A model generated the notes under the pieces. It saw nothing but the letters and a program-made list of their open reading frames with translations, did no database searches and was not told the origin of the DNA. Of a stretch of DNA of 64,000 nt, positions 11,101 to 20,700 are shown one piece after another. This DNA is from Eleginops maclovinus. Its lineage: Eukaryota > Chordata > Actinopteri > Perciformes > Eleginopidae. The stretch is from contig NC_086368.1 of NCBI RefSeq assembly GCF_036324505.1, positions 26,611,878 to 26,675,877 on the forward strand. Direction: 5' to 3'. A program made the position numbers and the translations under genes. Numbering within the stretch: the stretch's first letter is position 1; each line of letters opens with the position of its first letter.

Positions 11101-12750
11101 CCTTTTTGGAAAAAAAATAGGTACTTTTTACTGGCTGTACTATTACATTCAGTGAATCGATTTAATTTGTAAATTATCACACTCTGTTGACTTGACTCTG
11201 TATATAAACACTCTTTCATCCAAGATAGGTTGCCTTATCGAAGAAATACGGTGCTACGAGTGTTCGATCTCACCTGAGAAAGTAGGGCTTGGCGTAGAAC
11301 TTGAAATCTGTGCCCTCAATAAACAGGTCGAACTCTGATGTTCTGGTGTAGGGCACACGGATGCTGAGGATCAGGTACTCTGGATCTTGGCTCAGGTCAA
11401 ACGCTGGAGTTATCATTGTGATTGCTGGTGTAACACAGACCTGTAGAACCAATGACAGGGAAAAAAATCTCAAGCTCCACTTACAATGTATAGGACTGCA
11501 TTGCACAGCAGCTGACTTTAGCATGCCACCTTGTGGTTGACTCTGTTACATGTTGTTGTACTTAATCATGTCACCACAAGCAGCAGCCCACGTGGGCCAC
11601 ACTGATGGTGAGAACTGTAAACATAGCTTGTTTCCTGATTCCTAAAAGTGTCTTTACTATGACTTATGTTCTAGTTTCAAAGGTTTTATTGTTACATGCA
11701 CAGTAGCTACAGTGTAGTTATTGGCATATCTTAAGTCCCATGCAGCTCCTAAAAACGCAAAATAAATATATATAAGACATAAAACAATAAAACTGGTGCA
11801 AGAAGAAACAGAGTAGAATTTTAAGTGCAAGATTATGTTGTAAGACCAATGTGCAAGTCATGCAGAAGAATTAAATTACATGTCAAATATAAAATACAAT
11901 TAAGCTAAATGTTGTAAAAATGACCTGGTAAATGCAGGAGTCTATATACATGTAAAACAGACTAAGATAAACACGGACAGAATGTACATTTTCCCTCCTC
12001 TCTTGTTAATAAACATCCTCAAGCCAAACTGCATTCAAAAAAACTACACTTTTTAATAAATCTTGCTTGTTGACAGACTTGTGTATCTTCAAAACAACAC
12101 TAAACCCTTTTTAACAATGATTATGGTCTATATTTACATTCGGCATGACTCTGATCTACGTAGAAGCGTGTTTTAAAAAGGTATTTGCTAACATTAATGA
12201 TACAATACATGAAGAAATCCTATGGCGCTGATGTCATTTCAGCAGAGAAAGTTAGGTACGTCACGTGCACAACAAGTCGCCAATGTCTAAATGTTGTCTA
12301 AAACATAGGTTTTAGTGCCGAACATGCATGCCGAATTCAACATCAGACTTTAAAAATATAAAACAATTAAGTAGTTGCATATAAAGCAACAGTCTTTATC
12401 CAATAAGCCTTATGTAACACTGGCTTCATAGCTTTTTAAAGGTGGTTTCGTTTTCCTGCTGTAAACACATGATTAGTCTCCTCGTGTTTCGGCTAACGTA
12501 GCACAGCAGCATTGCTAGCTGACCGATACAACCACTATCTAACACTGCTTTTATCCCAAGGCCTGCAGTGGGAATGGAATGTTTGAATCGCCTCAGAGAC
12601 TGTCACTAAAACCACAGGACGTTTAGAGATCCAGTTCAGAAGAATAAACACTCACCAGAGAAACACAGAGTTATCCCAACAAGCTTCACTGGCAGCTCAT
12701 GGATGCAGCGCCCATGTTGTACCGTAATGTAGATTGTAAACCGGCAGTAA
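5059..12750 (-). CDS. shq1: shq1 (partial; 5' part of gene), H/ACA ribonucleoprotein assembly factor
   Basis: SHQ1 is the chaperone that holds dyskerin before it is loaded into H/ACA snoRNPs and telomerase RNP. Six coding exons read in phase on the minus strand: 11274-11416, 10396-10460, 5681-5809, 5434-5597, 5242-5354 and 5059-5156. They give about 237 residues, against roughly 577 in the human protein. The N-terminus ([15 protein letters not shown], then [15 protein letters not shown] and [11 protein letters not shown]) is the Hsp20/CS-like domain, residues 1 to about 90. An acidic linker ([13 protein letters not shown]) follows, then [15 protein letters not shown] and [17 protein letters not shown], which lead into the SHQ1-specific domain. 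Every junction has GT/AG and keeps phase. The dyskerin-binding C-terminal part is missing and must lie left of the window. The start was chosen at 11416 because it matches the family start; a 5'UTR exon at about 12656-12750 is inferred. The gene diverges from gxylt2. Confidence 0.95.
5242..5354 (-). CDS. shq1: shq1 coding exon 5
   Basis: This encodes [14 protein letters not shown], an Arg-rich stretch, then DFSPDHYL. Acceptor TTAACAG, donor GTGAGT. It ends in the codon completed by the next exon. Confidence 0.92.
5434..5597 (-). CDS. shq1: shq1 coding exon 4
   Basis: This holds the acidic linker [13 protein letters not shown] and the conserved block [15 protein letters not shown]. It is joined in phase 1 to the previous exon; acceptor ATCAAAG, donor GTGAGC. 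Confidence 0.9.
5681..5809 (-). CDS. shq1: shq1 coding exon 3
   Basis: This encodes [20 protein letters not shown] and then [10 protein letters not shown] and PLIEDVSTG. It matches the strongly conserved PKET-G-HFEGL-ML segment of SHQ1. Acceptor GCTGTAG, donor GTAAGC. Confidence 0.93.
6190..6535 (+). repeat. AT-rich LINE/SINE 3'-tail-like repeat
   Basis: It ends with CACCAAGACAAATTCCTCGT and GGCAATAAATCTCTCTCTGA, the kind of 3' tail seen in L2/CR1-related retroposons of fish. An AT-rich, ATATAT-bearing stretch precedes it. Confidence 0.45.
7300..7960. promoter_or_regulatory. candidate conserved non-coding block in shq1 intron
   Basis: The sequence is complex, GC-richer and non-repetitive, with several TAAT/ATTA cores and GCGC sites (about 7500-7560). 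It has no gene and no repeat features, which contrasts with the AT-rich DNA around it. An enhancer is possible; conservation is untested. Confidence 0.3.
8010..8912. mobile_element. MITE-like non-autonomous DNA transposon
   Basis: The right end reads GTAACGCGTTACACCCAACA plus CTG. The left end has the inverted, diverged counterpart (CGTTGGAATGTTACTAAGTT). Both ends are full of GTTAC/GTAAC repeats. This is a very common teleost terminal-repeat type, probably hAT-related. The interior of about 600 bases has no transposase. Confidence 0.6.
9532..9549. repeat. poly-G run of 18
   Basis: An uninterrupted G run at the left edge of the hAT-derived fragment. Such runs are hard to sequence and can form G-quadruplexes. 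Confidence 0.9.
9600..10200 (-). mobile_element. hAT-type transposon remnant, 5' end
   Basis: An 81-residue open frame on the minus strand (9600-9845) begins [20 protein letters not shown] and contains [19 protein letters not shown]. It resembles the N-terminus of hAT-derived proteins of the KIAA1586/ZMYM type found in fish. The frame stops at 9600 just before the expected zinc-binding part, so it is a fragment. The GC-rich DNA to 10200 may be its 5' leader. Not a host gene. Confidence 0.5.
10396..10460 (-). CDS. shq1: shq1 coding exon 2
   Basis: This encodes [21 protein letters not shown], the continuation of the CS domain. Phase 2 in and phase 1 out, with acceptor TTTTCAG and donor GTGAGTC. 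Confidence 0.93.
11274..11416 (-). CDS. shq1: shq1 coding exon 1
   Basis: The ATG is at 11416-11414. The exon encodes the first 47 residues of the CS domain, ending PYFLR with phase 2, and its donor is GTGAG. A good acceptor (TTCTACAG) lies about 21 bases upstream of the ATG, so the first exon of the mRNA is elsewhere and non-coding. Confidence 0.93.
11417..12655 (-). other. shq1: presumed intron in the shq1 5'UTR
   Basis: AT-rich DNA between the inferred non-coding exon and the ATG exon. It has no ORF of note. It contains the left arm (12457-12502) of a perfect 46-bp inverted repeat. Confidence 0.5.
12457..12502 (+). repeat. 46-bp perfect inverted repeat, left arm
   Basis: It runs from TGCTGTAAACACATGATTAG to CGGCTAACGTAGC and is the exact reverse complement of 13707-13752. 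Identity stops abruptly at both ends. Confidence 0.95.
12656..12750 (-). other. shq1: probable shq1 5'UTR exon
   Basis: A strong donor (CTCTG followed by GTGAGTG) lies here on the minus strand, and the coding exon at 11416 has an upstream acceptor. Together they suggest a non-coding first exon. The right edge (transcription start) is only a guess. A short upstream ORF (Met-Ser-Cys-Gln-stop) sits inside. Confidence 0.5.
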
Positions 12751-12844
12751 AAATGTTCTGGGAAAAAGTTTTTGTGGCACTGACCTCTCTCAAATCCATC
12801 GAGGAGGATTAGGGCCACATGAAATAAACAAATATATATTATTT

Positions 12845-12895
12845 TGTGTTCTGAGAAAAAAGTCAGATTTTTTTCTCAGAATTCTGACTTTTTTC
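12845..12895. repeat. simple palindromic repeat (AAAGTCAGA/TCTGACTTT)
   Basis: GAGAAAAAAGTCAGATTTTT and then TCTCAGAATTCTGACTTTTT form an imperfect palindrome of a type frequent in teleost intergenic DNA. Confidence 0.7.
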
Positions 12896-13359
12896 TCAAA
12901 ACTACATTCAATTTTTTTTTTTCACATCCCCAAACACACAGATGTGATGTAGGCTGTGTTTCTGAATGTATGAACAGTAGCCTACCTATTGATGGTGTGA
13001 ATACATATTTTCGTGGGTAAACGATCACTAGTATTTTTAGGATTTTAGTCAATTTAAATCTTTCGAATATTGATGCAATCTTATTAAAAAAGTTATTACT
13101 TCATGAATAATAATCGATTATGTTGAGTTTATGGACTTCCCATCAAAACAAACACATTTACAGATATCAAGATGGCAACACAATTTCAGTTATGTAAAAG
13201 TGTTTCTGCTGAACCAAATATAAAACAATACACACTAACAATAATCTTATCCATGTATTTTTCTGTATCTGTCATTCACATTTGTATGTTTCTCGTTTTT
13301 ACTCATTTTTATTCATTTTTCTTTTTAGTTCTGATTATTTGTTATGCTTCTTCTTTTTG

Positions 13360-13428
13360 TATTTCGCTGCTGCAATGAAAAAAATGTCCTATTTTGGGAT
13401 TAATAAAGTATTTCTGATTCTGATATAT
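13360..13428 (+). repeat. retroposon 3' tail (TTTGGGATTAATAAAGT type)
   Basis: CGCTGCTGCAATG, then TTTTGGGATTAATAAAGTAT, followed by short TTCTGAT repeats. This is the 3' end of a common fish LINE/SINE family; related tails occur at 31553, 53010, 61309 and 62184. Confidence 0.6.
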
Positions 13429-13706
13429 TTATAATATTTACCTTAAATGTTCACATCAGGGGGTAGACATATAAAATAATACAACAGTACATGAAATACA
13501 GTTTCAGTTATATTCAATATTTCAGATTAAATATCTGTTAAATACACAATTAGTTTTGATTGCATTTGTATTCATAATGTGATACTATAATGTTTTCATT
13601 CGTGGTATTAATGTTCAAAATTAAGTTTGGAGTAAGCCCATCTCTCGTTTAATGTATATGAACATATGTACAAAAAAACCACCAACCTAAATTCTCATTT
13701 GTTTTT

Positions 13707-13752
13707 GCTACGTTAGCCGAAACACGAGGAGACTAATCATGTGTTTACAGCA
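13707..13752 (+). repeat. 46-bp perfect inverted repeat, right arm
   Basis: Exact reverse complement of 12457-12502. It abuts directly the truncated SINE that begins at 13753. Confidence 0.95.
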
Positions 13753-13931
13753 TGAAGGTGGACTGCTACTTGGAGAGGTCCCAGTTCACCTCCTATGCCC
13801 TGCTGTGGTGTCCTTGAGCAAGGCACCGGACACCTCCAATCCCCCCTCCCCATTGCTCCCCAGGCACTGCACGATAGCTGCCCACTGCTCCTAGTACTAG
13901 GATGGGTTAAATGCAGAGGACCAATTTCTAA
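13753..13931 (+). repeat. tRNA-derived SINE, 5'-truncated copy
   Basis: It shares the body GTGGACTGCTACTTGGAGAG, CCTTGAGCAAGGCAC and ACTAGGATGGGTTAAATGCA with the copies at 13941, 57340 and 59745. The tRNA-like head is missing; its place is taken by the 46-bp inverted-repeat arm. Confidence 0.85.
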
Positions 13932-13940
13932 AAAATGTTT

Positions 13941-14231
13941 AGTCCAGCAGGGGCTCAGTCAGTAGGGGCTTGGACTGGAAATTGAAGGGTCGCTGGTTCA
14001 AGTCCCCAAACATAATTGAAATATGGAAAGTGGACTGCTACTTGGAGAGGTCCCAGTTCACTTCCTGGGCCCTGCTGTGGTGCCCTTGAGCAAGGCACTG
14101 GACACCTCCAATCCCCCCTCCCCTGCCCACTGCTCCTAGTACTAGGATGGGTTAAATGCAGAGGACCAATTTCACTGTGTGTGCTCTGCTGTGTGCATGT
14201 ATGTGACTAGAGGGTTTCATCCTCCGATTCT
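13941..14231 (+). repeat. tRNA-derived SINE, near full-length
   Basis: The head has an A-box-like CTCAGTCAGTAGGGGCTTGG and a B box (GGTTCAAGTCC). The body has TTGAGCAAGGCACTGGACAC and the tail AGGGTTTCATCCTCCGATTC, shared with two minus-strand copies. It ends 235 bases before the gxylt2 ATG. Confidence 0.88.
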
Positions 14232-14466
14232 TATAACAGTGTGCGGTAGTGCTCCCATGATTACGGTAATGGCTCAGTCGCCCCGCCTCCGCTGCCTAAT
14301 CGTCCATGGACGTTTTGCAGAAGCTCCTCTCCGCTCTCCATCATCATCTGCAGGAAAATGCGAGCGGGGAGCGGTAAGAAAATGTCAACTCGGGCTGCTC
14401 TCCCTCACCCGCAGACATGAGCGGAGTCCCGTCTGCATCAACCAGCCGCAACAAGTCGCTCTCACC
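14232..14466 (+). promoter_or_regulatory. gxylt2: gxylt2 proximal promoter / 5'UTR
   Basis: A GC-rich stretch between the SINE and the ATG, with CpGs and CCCCGCC. It has no TATA box that I can defend. The transcription start is not placed. The context around the ATG (CTCACCATGC) is a fair Kozak match (A replaced by C at -3 gives moderate strength). Confidence 0.45.
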
Positions 14467-14744
14467 ATGCGGATCCACTGCAAAGTAGTTGTGATCGCCG
14501 TGTGTTTCGGAGTTTTCCTACTTTTGTACTTTTTGGGGGGCAACGCCGCGGACGATCCGCTGTTGAGAGAAGTTGCAGAGGAAGAGGAAAAGAAAAAGGA
14601 GGAGGAAAGCAACTCTTCAAGGCGATCGCACTCTGAGTTTGCACGCGATGTTGCAGCAAAGTTTGCAAAGAAATCCTCCGTGGAAGAGCCTCTCCAGGGA
14701 CGCAAGCAGGGGAAAGCGATCAAGAGAGGGGTGAATGCAAAGAG
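14467..14744 (+). CDS. gxylt2: gxylt2 exon 1 (coding part)
   Basis: It holds the start, the signal anchor and the charged stem, including [14 protein letters not shown]. Donor AGAG followed by GTGAGT; ends in phase 2. Confidence 0.93.
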
Positions 14745-17700
14745 GTGAGTTTGTTTCTTTCTCCTCTTGTCGATTTCTGCACCCCTGATCCCATTTTTGC
14801 ACACACAAAAGCTTCATTAACTGCTCGGGTTTTGCTGAATCTCATATTTCCCTGTCGTTAGGAAGTTAAGAGTCAGCGTTATAATCATGTTTTGAGGCAG
14901 ACGTGCAGCCTACATTGTGCTCAAGGACGCTGCTGGCTTCACAATATGCCTAATCTGTCAGAGAGACACTTTCAACATGAGCATAAATGCTGCCTGGCTG
15001 CGTTTTATGTCCCATTATTTTTACTCATTTATTCCACTGTGAGTCACGTTGTTGCAATCAAATTTAAGGCTGAAATGTGAGTAGAGAGCATGACTGATGT
15101 GATTAGGTGGAAATATTGGCAGTGTTTGCAGGGAGGACATAATAGCACAGCAGAGTGATGAATTATAACCTGACCTCTACATTTTAGATCTTGTTTTTTG
15201 GAAAGTATTTACATTCAATCCTCTGAGGCTTCAAAGTAGGGCTTGGCAATGTATCCATATAGCATTGATATTGTGAAATAAGACTAGATATCAAAGATGT
15301 GTGTTGTCTGGTTTTAAAGCCTGATTGACAGTAAAATGTGTCTTATCAGACTTTGCCATTTCCCGCTTAGTCATTAAATCCATATTGATGAGAATTATTT
15401 ATCCAATTTGGTCAAAAATATTGGGATTTTCTTCTTACCGTCTTACTTTAAGGGGGGAAAGGTCACCTTGACAGACATTAACTGCAATTAATGAGAACAA
15501 TAAATGAGCACATACATTTTTGTGTGTCCCGTTAGAGTAATTACACTGCAACGGTGGTAAGATATTACTGGATGTGACAGAAGACGGAAACCCATCCTGT
15601 TGATTGTCAAAGTCTGCTAAAACAATCTAGGTGGGAGTGAAAAGGTTTGATTTTCCTCTCTGGACTCTAAAAAGAGAAGCTGCACCCTGGCAGATGATCT
15701 GATTAAGTCACAATCTCTTTGCTGCCTTTCAAATGAAGACAAAAGGCAGAGTTGCTATTTATGTTCAAGGATGTGAGCATTTTTATTATGTCTTCCAGCT
15801 TTCTAATTTCAGCCTCACACATCCCTTAACGTTTCCTCCCCGGGCTGAACGCCAGCTATGCCATAATAGCCACCAGTCCACGTTGTGTGCAGATACCCTC
15901 GCTCCACTAATAATATGTATTCAGCTTCAAAGCCAGACTCGAGGTGCGGAACAGTGGAGATAAAAGCCATCAAGGCGTTGCATTGAGAAAGGACCTTTTA
16001 CGTCCTCCCAGAAGCCACACTCCTCCATGTGTGCTCAGCACTGATAAGAGAGATGGGGTGGAAGGGGTCACCGGTGGCCGTAAAAAAAAAACACACAACA
16101 CACAACCGGGATTGGAAAGCGCTCAAGACTGACTGCTGCGATTGGTGGGAAATACAGTAAGCATCTCTGGGCAAAGCCTCCCAAAAAAATGTCTGCTATG
16201 TGATTAATGGATGTTTGATTGGAGGTATAAAAGCCAGAGGAATCCGAATAAAAGGATGTCGTTTTCTAACACTCATGCAAACCTTGGCAAAATGAGGGAT
16301 GACATCAGAAGGTGTGTATCTTTGCCTTTTGTCGTTCATCTGTAAATCTGGACCGTGGACAGATTTCCTGTGCAGCATGCTCAATAGACAAACATCCCTG
16401 TTTTTCCTAATCATATCATTTCCTCTTGACACATCACACTTCTTCCTGTGGCCAGAAATAGAGAGAATAGGGAGAGCTCCCTCTGTGTGTGTTGGGGCTG
16501 CAGATGAAGGTTTGAGGCAAACCACTTTAGCTGGTTGATCAATCAGTGAAATGGCATACGGTTAATCCACATGAAGACACAAACCCTTTGCTGGTTGCAG
16601 AGTAATAAATGGGAGATTTAGCTGATTTTTTCCCCCCTTTATGTATTGTTTTCAATTCAATATCTTTGGGTTTTGGACTACTGGTCAAACCAAACAATGA
16701 ATTTGAAGATGTCCCACCAGGTTCTGGGAAATTCTGATGGGTATTTCTTTACTTCTAAACAATTCATACAGTAATCACTTAACCAAAACATCTGGTCCGA
16801 ATACCATTTAAAGCTCTTCAAAGAGAAATATTCAAAAACAATAAAGGGGGTGAGGTTTACAACAACCTGAGTTGGCCTCAAACTTGCCGTCATTATAGAC
16901 GTATTATCCGATACATCTTCCAGGTACTTTACCAAACACGTCGTAGATTTGCGATACGCCATTTTTCTTTCCTATCCCCGGCACTCAACTTTTTTGGGGT
17001 CCTCTTTCGCAATATTTTTATTATTCCAAATGATTGAGTTCTTCAACATCTGTCTTGCCTAGATGTCGACCAGTTGCTAGCCCTGTCACATGGTAAAAGT
17101 TTACCCTGGTGCGTTAAATTAGAGGTCAGGCGCCAGAATTAAGTAAAAAGAAAGCAGGCTAAGAAACCAAATGCGACAAGTTCTTCCGTCTGTCTTTTGA
17201 TATTGTCCCTTGCGTTTTAGTACTGGGATAGCGCAGACCTTACGCACACACTTTTGACCCACAACAAACATCTTTATCCATCTGAGAATATAAAAATCAA
17301 TAACGATGCCCAATGTGCGATGTGATTACTATTCCTTATTTCATTGGCTTTTAAACCTGATTAGGATGTTGTTTATTGTGGCAGTGGTCGAAGCATTTGA
17401 GTCAGCGATGTAACATATAAATAAAAAAAAGCAAACAAATGTTGGTGGATACCTTAATCATCAAAACTTGTGATGTATAATCCTCACAACAGAGCCTTCC
17501 TGTAACACATTACTTCACTCTAATCTCTTTATTCCTGTCAGAGTACGTTGAATAATACAGATGTTATCCACCTATCTGCTTTGTTACATTGAATTAAGGC
17601 CTGCATCTATGGGATTAGATGGGTGTTGATACCTTGCGTTGAAACAAATCCCTTGCCCCGTCACTTCAAATATCGTTCATCAGCTCTCCTGGCAGTGAGG

Positions 17701-20700
17701 AAGTCACTCTCTTGCTGTGGCATCATGCATAGCTATAAAAATGTCATCTTGCATGACTGAACACTCTCTCTGCAAGGAGGGCTCTGAAATCTCCCTGCCT
17801 GGCTGTGCAGCTGAAAGTGGTTGGAGGGGAGTGCTTGTGTGAGACTCATGAGGGGAAGTTAAACCTGCCTGTTACTCTGGCTAACTCACTTTTAATTCAC
17901 TTCTGAGTGAGTCATAGAGGGAGTGGAAGGAGGAATTGGGAAAACAGAAAGACATGCCTGGGTAAAAGTCAAGGCATAGATATGACAAAGCCCACCAACA
18001 AATCCCAAGTTTTCCTTGAAGATGACCTTTTTGAATGATAGATAATGATCCAGCAAATACTTAAAACCATTGATTCAGTCATTGCTTGATCAGCTGATTG
18101 ACAGATCCACCACATGCACCAGACAGACAGAGGAGTAGTCAAGGTAAATCAGTCCGAATGTGGTGGATGTGCTGGAAATCCAATGTAATACACACTCGGC
18201 ATCTGCCCATACTGTAGGCGGTGGTGGCAAAGTCCATAGGGGCTTGGCCTGGGAACTGGAAGGTCACCAGTTCAACTCCCCGAAAGACCTAGTGCCACCG
18301 TGGTGTCCCTGAGCAAGACACTGGTTACCTACACTGCTCCCCGGGCGCCGTACATAATGGCAGCCCACTGCTCCTAACACTAGGATGGGTCAAATGCAGA
18401 GACCGCATTTCGTTGTCCTAGTACTTGTACTCTGTGCAATGACAATAAAGTTGAATCTTCTTCTTCTTCTTCTTCTTCTACTGATGCTTAAAATTTCCCC
18501 TCAACTGCACACAGAACTTTGTTGGCTCCCTTTATGCACCTGCATGGTTCAGTTTGGCTAGCTTCATCTCAAACGTTGTCTCAGATACTCTTTTTTTATT
18601 TTGTTTTCCAGTAGTACCACCTCAGGATTGGAACTGCTGCACATCATCTTCAACCTCAAACTTCCTAAATCCTTTAATTTGCAGCCAAACAGAACATCTG
18701 CACGTTGTCAATTGCACGGTGGAGCATACATAGTGTACAAAGTATAGCTTTACTGGCTGCCATTTTTAAAAGTCGAGTAAATTAAAACTTGGTAGCTTAG
18801 CAGAGTTTGTCTGGATGTCCCATGTTGCTCAATATCCTAGCTTCTCTCTTACCAATCAGTGGTCGGCACTGTTTGAACTCAGCATTGTAGTATCGTCTCA
18901 GCGCTCTTGAAATCTCAACAAAATCATACCAAGAAAATGAACAGCCCTAGTCTCCCATATTTTGCCCTGCCGTAGACACTCTCTAGAGCTTTACATCCAG
19001 TGGCTACCATGGTTAACAAGTGCCACACTACCCAAGATTTCCCAGTAGAACTCACACCTTGTTATACATGTTCAGCTTGTGCTAACATGTAGATATAATT
19101 AAAGTGTATTATGCAAATGATCCTGTATGGTTGGGCTCAACAATCCACATACCGAATGCTTGTCTCTGCTTTGCCACATATTGAATAAATTGCCAATCCA
19201 TTGGATCTGTCTGAAGTACTATCTGCAGGTTTCATTGTCATGTGCTTAAACATTTTGTACCTGATTTGAAGAGCTGAAAGCGGTTCTTCTCCCCTATAGA
19301 GGAAGGTCATGTTAAGTGTCATTTCCTTGACCCCCACTGGTTCAATCCAAAGTGAACACGTTGGATACAAGTCTGTCAAATTACCCAGTTATGTGCCGAT
19401 TTAATTCAATGCCTTTGAGGTGTTCTTTGGTGTAGTTTGTGCTCTGGTTTTTCACTCTAAATGTACATTTTTCTTTGACGTAATCTTCAAACGTGCTGCT
19501 CTTTTATGTCTTTACATGATTTAAAAGGGTTGGCTGTACTACTTTGCAGGCACATCACTCTTCATGTGCTCACTCTGCAGCCGGTAATGAATTCAGTTCT
19601 TTTGTACCTCTGCTGTGCTTCTCAGACTGCTTCCAGATGTGGGGAACTGTGCCACAACACAAAACATGATGTGTGCAGCCCAGGCTTTATAAAAACAAAG
19701 CCATTTTTGTTTTTGTTTTGTCCATCCAATTTAACGCAAAAATAATTTCAAGGGCTTTTATTTTGCATGACTAAGTGCAGCGTAATTACACCCGTGTAGG
19801 AGATATGGAATGCATTTTCTGTGGTAAAAATAGGAATGTGTGTTCAACAACCTTGACAGAGCATCGGCCTTTGAAGCGTGGCAGACAGATTTCTCAGGAC
19901 CTTCTCATTCATCCTAATCTGCGGTTCATCATTGTCCCTCAGCCATGCAGAAAACTAAGTGTCACGCTCGGAGACAACCCTGCAACCCACCTGTCAAATT
20001 TGACTCTTCTCTCTTCCCATCCGTTTTATGGTTGCTTCCTCCAGGCACAGAGGAGATCAATGCCTTTTTGGAATATGCAGTCTTTAGACATAAAACCATT
20101 TACCTTGCACTGTTCTCCCAAATAACGTTGCATGCTGAAAGAAAAGGTTCTTTGTTCTTATTTTGTTTTCCAGTCTTCTCTCCCCAAGGCTATGACAACA
20201 TATGTTGAACATGTTTTTATTACATCCAGCTCCATGCTGCGCGTGCATGTAGAGGAAAAATAAATGGTGTTGGTCTCAGCTTCAGGCTCCTGCATTGTAC
20301 GAATGTAGTGAGAGATACGCTGTACTGCTGAGTTTGTTTTAACAGCACAGCAGTACTAGCTCTGCAGAGAGAGCACTTTCTTACATCTGATAAAGAACCT
20401 CCGTGCCTTTGAGCATGGAAGAACAAAGTCTAGTGGGAACTTACAGTTGAAAATAAGTGGTGTGTGTTTGGTAGTGTGTGGAGGAAGTGTTGAACAATAC
20501 ATGAAGGCACTTTGTCTTAGATAAAAACAAGTCCTCGCCTTCTCACCTTGTCTCTCCGTCAGACAGGAAGAGGAATGTGATCATCTGCTATTTTCTTGAA
20601 AGCTTCATTTCTTTCTTCTTCCTGGATTCTTGCAAAGTCTAAAATGTATTTCTGTGCTTCTCACATGTCCGTGTCCACTGCAGTTGAACAGTGACCTGTT

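Noticed and set aside
13941..14010. tRNA gene
   Set aside because: A and B boxes are present but the sequence does not form a cloverleaf and is repeated in several SINE copies.
16678..16962. 94-codon open frame on the minus strand
   Set aside because: It overlaps a recognised dispersed repeat (16655-16790) and has no protein motif.
19775..20125. 116-codon open frame in gxylt2 intron 1
   Set aside because: No motif, ordinary intron composition, and no flanking splice sites that fit a known protein.
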